From NCBI GenBank assembly GCA_018105865.1, contig CM030852.1:5889034-5953033 (forward strand): 64,000 nucleotides of DNA. Direction: 5' to 3'. Positions 36,594 to 64,000 of this stretch are shown in pieces. Numbering within the stretch: position 1 is the stretch's first letter; each line of letters begins with the position of its first letter. Under the pieces are notes generated by a model. The model searched no databases. It had not been told where the DNA came from and saw only the letters and a list, made by a program, of their open reading frames with translations. Both the position numbers and the translations under genes were made by a program. The stretch is from Metaphire vulgaris. Taxonomy: Eukaryota > Annelida > Clitellata > Crassiclitellata > Megascolecidae.

Positions 36594-36603
36594 TTATTAT
36601 CAT
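36470..36603 (+). mobile_element. Solo LINE 3' UTR with (TTA)n(TAG)n
   Basis: GTGGTTCACACACAGGACAG, CCACTCTAAACCATATGTTA, then TTA and TAG repeats. Same 3' UTR as at 20739 and 31638. Confidence 0.8.
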
Positions 36604-37379
36604 CATTGCAATTATTCTTAACTCCAGGAATGACATGGACATCTCGTCAGTGCAAATTTTTTCTAAAAGTACACACTTTAGACTCGTGCAAGCAAACATT
36701 CATAGCAATACATATCCGGACTCAAAATCCCAATCAAATGCATGGGCACTTCTTTATCAACAAATTTACTGCTGCGTCCAATAATGCCCTATGTCTGATA
36801 GAATAACATTTTTTGTTGAGTTAATATCCTTGAAGGATGACCCTGCCTGCAGCCGAATTGCAACAATCACCATTTGGAAACCCAATTTTGGGAACACATA
36901 GTCAGATGTTTGCCAACATCAAAGCTAATATATCACACATATTAGATAAATATATTAGATAAATATAAATCCAACTAATACAAGACATGTGTGATATATT
37001 TTGGTGCATAAATTGTACCAACCCCACAAGCAGCTTTGTGTGCATATGTCACTAATTAATCAATTGGCATAAGTGGCCTTCAAACAGTATTACCTCAAAA
37101 CATCATTTGCTAATCTAGACTTTAAAGCATGCAGAACTGTTGATTATTGAAAAATCATTGCTACAAAAAGGTCATATACAATTCTAAATTATCAAAATTT
37201 CTTAGGACCATGATAATGATGATGATCTACATGTTTCAGTGCCATAACACATGTACCAACAATCACATTTTCAGTGAAAACACTCTCTGGCCAAGATTGC
37301 CATTCACAAGCTGGTAAATATTCACATCTGAATAAACTCGTGCCTCTTTCATCCCTATTTTGTAATTATGCGATTTCTC

Positions 37380-37586
37380 CAGGCCCGCCGAGAGAAATTC
37401 CAGGCCCCTGTGCAGAAGGTCAGTCAAGACCCTTAGTTAACAAGTGTGGAAAAATGGTGATGACCTTTTTGTGCTTGTCAGTCTTTTCTCGTGGGAATCC
37501 ATGCTATGCGTGACTGGCACAGGCCCCTGTATTCGCAAAACTGCTGATGACCTTTTTGCATTTGCACCCCTCTCTCGGCGGCCTTG
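37380..37586. mobile_element. hAT-like MITE, TIR CAGGCCCGCCGAGAG
   Basis: Ends CAGGCCCGCCGAGAGAAA and CTCTCGGCGGCCTTG, 207 bp. Flanks GATTTCTC and AATTTCTC form an 8-bp duplication with one mismatch. It contains two 'GATGACCTTTTTG' motifs. Confidence 0.9.
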
Positions 37587-37910
37587 AATTTCTCTGGTAA
37601 GTGTGTGTGTACAGTATGTGAATGTTCCATTTATTATAATTATAAATCCATAATTTTACTTCAATGTTATGTCAACATCTAATACAATGCCATACATTTG
37701 TTGGGGCATCACAGTATAGACTGCAGTCCTAAACCTATGCTACCAGCTATGTTTGAAAAAGATTAAAAAGCAGCACTGATTCCTGTGGACTGCAACCATG
37801 CATTCCATAAATCTTGAGCTCAAAAACCAAATCCTCGGCATTCTGCACACTGTATCAATCACACAAAATCTGTACTCACTAACAGCGAGCACAGTCATAA
37901 CAAGATGTTC

Positions 37911-37985
37911 TCCCAGGCCCGCCGAGAGGGGCAAATGCCAAAGGGCCCGCGATCTGTAGGGGGCGTGGGCAGATCCACAACAAAG
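37911..37985. mobile_element. Truncated copy of the CAGGCCCGCCGAGAG family
   Basis: Only a left end (CCAGGCCCGCCGAGAGGGGC) and about 60 bp are recognisable. No right terminus was found. Confidence 0.5.
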
Positions 37986-38431
37986 TTGTCTCATGCAATA
38001 TTACTTATTATTACAAATGCTGCGGGCTCATTGCATAATTATAATTAATATTAGGGTCATCTACATAGAAGTAAGTGAATGCCATGCGCACGTCAAAAAA
38101 TCGGAGAGTAAAATTTTAAGAATGCTGCAAATTTATTTCATGATTTCAAATTCTTCATCCAAACTTTGTATTTACAGAGGTTCAAACTGGTATGAAAAAT
38201 AAGACCAGTAAAGTTTCACGATATTTACAGTACGAAAGTCACAGTTCATTTTACCTACATCAAAAAACTTATGAGCAATAGAAAGATATCAGTCATAAGG
38301 AATCATCAAAAAACCAACACCTAAACTTCTGCTGATAACCAAATCATTATAGCCGAAAAGAATATGCAAAAAATCACCATATATTTGGAAGTGAATTTTA
38401 ATACTAAAGCAGCTTAACTGAAAGGTTAGAT

Positions 38432-38729
38432 CACTGGCGTAGCCAAAAGAGGGGTTTGGGGGTTAAAACCTCCCCTTGGCTGCCGAAAATAAAATATTTT
38501 TAATGAGTTTCCATGCATTTTTAATTTTTTGACGTGACTTCAGGGGTCAAAACCCCCTTGGCTATAGACTGTAAAGATTTAAGTAAGAGGCGGGGACCTT
38601 TTTTTGCTTGTAACTTCAAAATTGAGAGGTGATAACATTATTTTTTGGCTTTTCAGGATTTTTGCAAAGTTGGTCATGGTCAAAACCAAAAACCACACCC
38701 CCCTTCCAGAAATCCTGGCTACGCCACTG
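38432..38729. mobile_element. hAT-like MITE, TIR CACTGGCGTAGCC
   Basis: Perfect 13-bp inverted ends CACTGGCGTAGCC / GGCTACGCCACTG, 298 bp. Flanks GGTTAGAT and GGTTAGAC (38424-38431, 38730-38737) differ at one base. Best-preserved member of the family at 23125 and 28483. Confidence 0.92.
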
Positions 38730-38900
38730 GGTTAGACGTCAGTCTAACTAATTCTGGCAGAAACTGTAAGGCAAAGTAGTTTTGCAATGGAGACATTTAT
38801 CTAAAGAAATCCATGCTCTTATTTCTCAATGTTTATCTGTATCTTTATTGCAGTCTTCATTAAACACAACACTAATAATATTAGTAATAATAATAATATA

Positions 38901-38904
<4 letters not shown>

Positions 38905-38946
<42 letters not shown>
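38905..38946. repeat. (TA)n microsatellite
   Basis: About 20 TA units. Confidence 0.95.
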
Positions 38947-38947
<1 letters not shown>

Positions 38948-39382
38948 CATTGTACAGTATATATGTATATATTTATATATACAGTATACTGGTATAGACA
39001 ACTGTTCTATCATCTGTTAGCATGCATCTTGTAAATTTGAGAAAACATGTTTGGCAGGAAAAAAGTTGATGCCAACTTAGAAATAATGGAAATCGTGAAG
39101 TTGTGGCTAGATCAAAAGCAATATGCTAAAGATAAAGATATACATGAGAACACAAGATGATGATTATACAGCAATAATATTAATCACAAATTCTGAAGAA
39201 AGCAAAAATCACTGGTAGAATAGCAACTGAAATACTGGAGCTTATACAGTTGTGCCTATTTTGTTTTGACTGTTGTGTTTCTAAATTTAGTCATTCTGGA
39301 TAAAGTTGTACAATTTTGCACCTAGGATCTGATGCAAATTGGGGGCGTGGAAATTTTTCCAATTTCTTCCAACCTACTTTTG

Positions 39383-39407
39383 TCAGAGCCCAAGTCTCAC
39401 TACCATG

Positions 39408-39467
<60 letters not shown>

Positions 39468-39770
39468 CCACCACCACCAGAATGTTCTCTGTCCTGGGAC
39501 AGGTTCTGGGCTCTATTGTTTCCATTCCTCTCTGTGTCTTGCTTCTTCTTTGATTTTTGCAAAGGTTTTGTGATGCTATTCTCTATTTTCATCAACCAGT
39601 CCAATAGCATTCTCCTCAGCCTTCCTTTTGTCTTTCTTCCTGATATACTTCCTTCAATTACTGTTTTAAGCAATGTTTTCCCTCTTAACAGATGTTCAAT
39701 ACTCTGCCTTCTTTTAATGGTGTTAATTGGTGTAGTGTGTACATTGTACAAGAGTAGATATAATTCTTAG
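39383..39770 (-). mobile_element. LINE reverse-transcriptase 3' end with (GAT)n tail
   Basis: A 122-codon minus-strand frame reads RRQSIEHLLRGKTLLKTVIE, RKTKGRLRRMLLDWLMKIEN, then a basic KSKKKQ stretch. It then runs into about 22 GAT units (39406-39479). The repeat is the retrotransposon tail and makes the poly-Asp end. Confidence 0.8.
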
Positions 39771-40540
39771 TCTGGATGCATTACGTGAAATGATTCAATG
39801 CACAGTTCATCCAATGCATAGCGTTTGATGCAAAACCAATATGCCTGTGGAATTCATCATAAGAATTGGAGTCAGAAGTACGAACCGGTAATTAACCAAG
39901 ATAGCAGAAGCCGGTCACTGTTCATAAATTCTAAACATCGAAATTAAATTGATAAAAGGCAGTGACTCAAAGTTAGGAAAATTATGCTTAAAATTCAGTA
40001 AATATTCTAAATTATATGATAAATCTTTGAAGAAAGCAAAAGCAATACAATAGTACATCAACTAAATACAACTATCACAATCACTATTACTCAAAGTGGC
40101 TCTAGGTAACTCTCAAGAACACAAAGTAAGGAATAGTGATAATTATTATTATATCATGTTAGTCATTTTTGACTGCATTCAAACGAAAATCCTGAGAAAT
40201 ATCTAACTTCAAGTAGCCTGAAGTTATTGTAATTGAATAGTGCACATAAACGTCTGATTGGTCACAAGAAATGCAGCGCTTTGATTGGTCAGAAATTCGT
40301 TACTGTTATTTGAAAGTCTCCAATGATTGCAAGTACCATATATTTCAAAATTTCATGATTAGAAACATTCAAAAGCCAACATAAGAAAACACATTCAAAG
40401 TAACTGTAGCACATGCTAAGTAGATGAAAAGTCAAGTTGTTTTAAGTCACAATTACTGTATAAAAGCAATTATCACAATTAAAAGTATAACAACTACTCA
40501 ACTAAGTGACTGGTGACAACCATAGCCTAACTATCTGATT
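39771..40540. other. Unassigned intergenic stretch
   Basis: AT-rich sequence with no gene or repeat end that I recognise. Confidence 0.4.
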
Positions 40541-40766
40541 CAGGGCTTTTTTGGGCCGGAACGAGGTGGAACGGCGTTCCGGAAAATCCAAAGACTTTTT
40601 GCAAAATTAAATTATTAAATAGAAAATTTAGAACTATATCTATTGTCCGAATCATTTTTCAAATTTCTGATTACAAATGTGGCATGACTGATGATTTTGT
40701 TAGGGTTATCAATTACCCTAATCCGACTGTTGCGTTCTGGAAATTTTTTTTACAAAAAAAGCCCTG
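40541..40766. mobile_element. hAT-like MITE, TIR CAGGGCTTTTTTG
   Basis: Ends CAGGGCTTTTTTGGGCC and CAAAAAAAGCCCTG, 226 bp, with exact 8-bp duplication ATCTGATT (40533-40540, 40767-40774). Reference copy for the family at 27494 and 32143. Confidence 0.93.
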
Positions 40767-40774
40767 ATCTGATT

Positions 40775-41643
40775 CAACATCACACGGCTCAAAATTGAGA
40801 AGCACTCAGAAATGATTGCACTGTCATAAATGCCACAGAAAATTTCTGTCAAAGGTTCCAACTGCCAGAGCCGAGAGCTGGTGTTTAGCACAACCGTGCA
40901 AGGAGCCTTGCCCAGAGTGATGTCGTGACAACACACGAAACATTCGCAAACTTCCAACAACTGCAACTATGATATGCAAGAGATTTTGCATTTGGTTAAC
41001 ACAAGAACTGAGGACGGAAAATAGATGACGGAACATTAAAAACACCAGTGGCATTCTGTGACACATGATTTTTGAAACATCAGCAAATGGCAGTAAGCTC
41101 ATCAGTGAGTTTATCCATGACAAAAAATCAACATGTCTGCCTACAACATACTAAAGAGAAGCTGATGAAGAACAGGTTAAAGTGTACATCACATTCAAAC
41201 GCAACTAGTGTACTATTAATGATGAAGGCTGCCATCAACTAGGTATCAGCCATAATGGTAAAACATCACAACAGTCAGTTGTGTGCAATTTCATAACAAC
41301 TACCAATCGAAATATGTGCAATTATTACAAAGTCATAACATTGCTATTTTAGACTCACAACACTAATCGTAAAGAATCGATCTCCACAATCCAAAAAATA
41401 TATTGAAAATTCACAAAAGTTATGATCAATAACATGGATCAATCATAATAAAAAATCTGTTGCCTAAAAAGTTTTTAGCATTATTAATAAAAAAGTCAAT
41501 AAATAAAAAATTCTGAATTCCTTAGAAGGCTTGCAGAGATGCTTCATGTCACCAACACCACACACACGATTGCTATTTGCTAAAAGCTGCCTTACACTGG
41601 GTTTGCCAGATGATCGTAGATGCCTTCAAGCCACAATTCCTGA
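40775..41643 (-). other. Probable 3' UTR of the FAM135 gene
   Basis: Sequence directly after the FAM135 stop codon, moderately GC-rich near 40780-41120. A 99-codon minus frame there shows no recognised motif. No AATAAA was seen, so the transcript end is undefined. Confidence 0.35.
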
Positions 41644-60541
<18,898 letters not shown>

Positions 60542-61105
60542 CTGACATAAACCACACATAAACTGTTTTAAGCATTCGAGTTCTGACATTTTTTTCTAAT
60601 GACAAAATGTTAAATGAATCAATTTTCCAAACCTTTTGAGATTATCAGACACGTTTTCAATGAAGAATAAACCTGAAGACGTTAAATTTAGTGCAAGGAA
60701 ACACCAGGACAGAGTTCAAATTAATCTGTAAACCAGTTATTCAGACTTCTGGTATCAATTTCAAACATCCGTTAAGACCCCCTCATTGTGACCTAACTGA
60801 ATATCAATAAGCCATATATCAATTGAAACTTTTTTTCATAACCTTGTCTTTTAAAAGTTCAGGTATAAGAAATGAGATTAGCTCAAACAATAGCTAACAC
60901 TTGAGCTCACTTGAAGCAGGTGAACTGAACTCAAATTTTAAACAGCCTCTCTTTCTGTGTCAACACTAACACAATGTAAATATACCTACTGTACCAATAT
61001 ACCCTGTGCCACTGCAATTACTAGAAAGTGGCCAGTGAATGTTATCATAACAAAGTCACAGCATGAAGCAGAATGAATAAAATGATGAATGCAAAAGTCA
61101 TTATA

Positions 61106-61155
<50 letters not shown>

Positions 61156-61194
61156 TACATACACACACATACATACATACACACACACACACAC
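61106..61194. repeat. Compound (TA)n(CA)n microsatellite
   Basis: About 20 TA units grading into ACATAC and ACACAC repeats. Confidence 0.95.
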
Positions 61195-62540
61195 TGAAGC
61201 CTAATGAGAAAGCCGTATGCAGAGTTCTCAGAATGGCCACTGCAACTGACATTTCTAGTTTTGAAAGTATAGTCTCCAAGCCCAAGTCCTTTCTAATGGC
61301 ATCTACATGTGTTATTGCAAAGAAAAGAGAATCTTTGCATCAAAATCTACAGTACTGTTCTCAACATTTGGATGCATTTCTGTCAAAAACTGGAGAAGAT
61401 TCAATAAATTGAGGGTTGTCACACGCTGTTGAAACTGCAAGCATTTCTGGTGAATGAGCATCTCAGATTTTGCTGGAAGTGTAAGATATGAAAAACAATA
61501 TGGCAAATGGATAAATGGATGTCATGCCAGCCATAAATGGATAAATTCTTAAATTCAGTTAGAAAAGCAGAAAAATTTCCAAGTCTAAACAAATTCCTAC
61601 TCATTTCCACAAAAATTGAGATAATTATGGTCACAATTCAAGACCAGCAACAAAATATGTATTTATTATTACAATTCAGGCAAAGGTAAACAGTCAAAAC
61701 AATAAAAACCAATATTCAAATGTACGTTACATCCCCCAATAAAAACATGTATTGTGTAATGTAATGTAACATTAAAAACATGCTGGTTATGGCTTCATGC
61801 TTCCATGGTTCCCTATTATCTATACATCGATATAGTTGCTTGAGTTGTCAAGACGTGTTTTTCCGCCATTTCTAAATGTTCTTTGTACAAGGCCATCAGA
61901 AAGCAAAAGCAGTGAACTCTGAAATGATGGTCATCGCCTCTAGCTTTGAAAATACAAAATGAGACTGGTAAAACAATGTAAGCTTCAGAGCAGAGACTAG
62001 TGCTTAGAGTTTCTTTAGACCAGCAAAACCAAAAAACACCGCAAAAAAGACAAAAGAAGAAACTTGTCTTCGTCAAGACAATTTTCATTGGACAAATCTC
62101 ACCAGGTAGAACTCTCACCAGCCAAAACTTCACTGTTGCACATGCGCATAAGTATCGCTGGATATCATCTGACAATAAATGCACTCTCCTGCTGATGAAC
62201 AGAATTAAAGCTCAATTACATATGCTAAATTGTTGCTGAAATGGCAGACATCCTATAGCTTTCAGCCAGAGAAACAGTAGCATTAATACCAGGGGGTACT
62301 CCAACTATTTTAAAGGTGGTCCACATCCAGTCTTCCATCGTTCATGTGGGTCCACTAGTTACAAGGGAAGTCCGGTTATTCCTGTGACAACAACGGCTTA
62401 GTAGGCAACTACAAGTAACTACGGGTCCTCCTAATAGACTGTTATAAGTAACTCAAGGCAACATAAAACAGGATAAAATTAAAAACTGCATAGAATAAAT
62501 TTTAGCTGAATCGGAAAATTCCAATTAGAGCAGGTCTTAA

Positions 62541-62710
62541 CCCCTTAAACGTTTACCCCTAGACAGACTCGGGTTACGTTATCGACGCTTAGCCGTTTAC
62601 CCCGAGAGGGACTCGGGCAGTACTTTACAAGCCTACAGCTAACCGTTGCCCATGAGTCTGGCTCATTATTATACATATATGGCTTTAGTATCCATTTATT
62701 CGCCAGATGG
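62541..62710. mobile_element. piggyBac-like terminal fragment
   Basis: TTAA (62537-62540) followed by CCCCTTAAACGTTTACCCCT, matching the layout of the 50671 end (CCTCTTTAGCGTTTGCCCCG), with repeated 'GTTTACCCCGAG'-type text. No second end was located. Confidence 0.55.
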
Positions 62711-62782
62711 CGCTTATTTTTTAGAATATTTAGCCGCAAGCTCTTGAAAAATCGATATTTTCCGATTGGACCCCCTGGACTT

Positions 62783-63050
62783 CACCTGTAATGGCGGTGC
62801 CTTAGCGACCGGAGATTCATTGCCATGCGACAAAATTCCTCAAGAAAGTTGGGATAAGTCACAGGAAATAAACATCGACGGCAAATCTGAATAGGATAAA
62901 AGCAATTTTGAGGTTTATGGTCATAGTTGAATGGAATTTTACGACATTCAACCGGAGTTCCCTTGGTTCTAGTAGCGGCCTTTCGCGTAGCGTTTCTAAG
63001 ACCTTATTCTTTCGATTTCCAAGTAGAAATTCAACGACTGAGGACATAAA
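62783..63050 (-). promoter_or_regulatory. Candidate FAM135 5' UTR exon / promoter
   Basis: On the minus strand GCACCGCCATTACAG|GTGAAG gives a good donor near 62783, preceded by a moderately CpG-rich stretch up to about 63050. The exon would splice to the acceptor at 60542. Inferred only from splice-site fit and composition. Confidence 0.35.
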
Positions 63051-63289
63051 GTGATAAAGGGATACTAAATCTGACCTTTACATCAATTTATAAAGGTTTC
63101 CTTTGCTTCTGCGCTTCAAAATCAGAAGTATATAAAATATTTTAAAGCAATGTATTGCCGTACTAAAATAAATCGCCGCCACGGTAACGGATTAAAAAAT
63201 TTTAATAAACGGTGAATGGGCTAAAGCACATTTTGCAGTCCTAATCAGTGACTAGACGTGAAATTGTTTCCTCGACTGCATAATTGAAG

Positions 63290-64000
63290 CATAATCAGGT
63301 GAATAACCAGTCAGAGCAATACGCATTGCACTTTGCAGGTGTTGGTCTGAACATTATAACACTGCGATGCTTCGATTTAATAATGTTCATAAAAAATACT
63401 GATTCACACGTAGGCCTATAATTATATCGATCCAAACAATTGTCAGGACAGAAATTTCTAACTTCCTGGTTACAGGATACTAAGAATCTGGAACAAAGTT
63501 GGCCCAAAAGTTAGTCATACCAACTTCACTGGGTTTATGTTTCAAAACATCAGATGCTTGTAAATCTGTTGCTTCATTCTGCAATAATGCCTGCTTAACA
63601 TTTGCAAAAACTGAACTCCCAATATCTGTCAAATCACCATCATGCTTAACAATGAGAGGATTGGAGACAAGTGAAAACACAGACTTAAGCTTTCTGAAAT
63701 CAATGAAACATTCCTGAAACTTCACAAATTTTTCTTTATAGGTTTTCAACCTACAAAGAAAAATTGCCATCTCAGAAACACATTGGCCAGGTGGTGAATA
63801 GGCAGTTTTAAATTTATCAAAATGAAGCATCTTGCAGCCTTACAAGTCATTTATGAAAATATCGATTTTTGTTGTAAAGGAGGATTTCTCTTGAAAGTCC
63901 ACCACTATTTTCTCTGAGCCTTGAAGTTACAAATTTAAAGAAATGCTAACTCTGCAGTCTTTCCATTATCCTGAACAAAATGTAAAAATTCAGTAGCTCT
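63290..64000 (-). pseudogene. hAT transposase remnant (ZBED5/GTF2IRD2-like), truncated by window edge
   Basis: A 116-codon minus-strand frame (63830-63480) ends ATDLQASDVLKHK ... FWANFVPDS, and after a stop and frameshift the region continues CESVFFMNIIKSKHRS. This is the order of the C-terminal hAT dimerisation region in the ZBED5/GTF2IRD2 type, where Y-P-x-L-R-K and a C-E-x-x-F-S-x-M-x-x-I-K-S-K motif follow. Upstream, the frame past 63840 contains stops. The piece is dead here, and its N terminus would lie beyond 64000. Confidence 0.75.

Larger units (their letters stand above)
60542..62780. other. Probable FAM135 5' UTR intron
   Basis: Non-coding AT-rich sequence upstream of the coding start, whose exon has an acceptor at 60542 (GTCAG|GTGATG). 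It holds a (TA)n/(CA)n tract at 61106-61194 and a hAT-like left end near 62290 (CAGGGGGTACTCCAAC). Otherwise nothing was recognised. Confidence 0.45.

Noticed and set aside
40824..41123. 99-codon minus-strand frame after FAM135
   Set aside because: No recognisable motif; its position suits a 3' UTR.

Overview
This is animal nuclear DNA: AT-rich (roughly one third G+C by eye), with genes broken into many short exons by GT-AG introns, abundant trinucleotide microsatellites, and dense LINE and DNA-transposon debris. Four conserved animal genes can be read by matching exon translations to known families and checking splice phase across every junction: a TAO-type Ste20 kinase, a GPX7/GPX8-type glutathione peroxidase, a protein 4.1 (EPB41-type) FERM protein and a FAM135 alpha/beta-hydrolase. 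The set fits a bilaterian, plausibly a marine invertebrate. I cannot name the species, and nothing bacterial, viral or CRISPR-like is present.

Layout. Positions 1-10.4 kb: 5' part of the TAO kinase gene (minus strand, running off the left edge), with a CpG-rich promoter-like block near 10.1-10.4 kb. 10.8-15.4 kb: repeats (hAT MITEs, a 988-bp non-autonomous hAT, LINE 3' ends arranged tail to tail). 15.6-17.4 kb: complete four-exon peroxidase gene on the plus strand. 18-21 kb: largely unassigned. 21.1-34.6 kb: protein 4.1 gene (minus), with a CpG-rich promoter-like block at 35.4-36.0 kb. 36-41.6 kb: mostly repeats plus the probable FAM135 3' UTR. 41.6-60.5 kb: complete FAM135 coding region (minus, 19 exons, 1,113 codons in my model), with a probable 5' UTR exon near 62.8-63.0 kb. 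63.3-64 kb: decayed hAT transposase cut by the right edge.

The genes have no evident shared pathway: a MAP3K-type kinase, an ER-type redox enzyme, a membrane-cytoskeleton linker and a predicted lipase-like protein. They are simply neighbours.

The striking feature is mobile DNA. At least fifteen short hAT-like elements from about a dozen terminal-repeat families still show their 8-bp target duplications, eleven of them exact. Several are nested (piggyBac in hAT, hAT in Tigger, hAT in hAT). One sits nine bases inside an intron of the 4.1 gene, so that its target duplication covers most of the 5' splice site. Another element has arms built of 15-bp repeats around a telomere-like core. FAM135 also has one GC-AG intron and a frame change that a 118-bp intron would explain.
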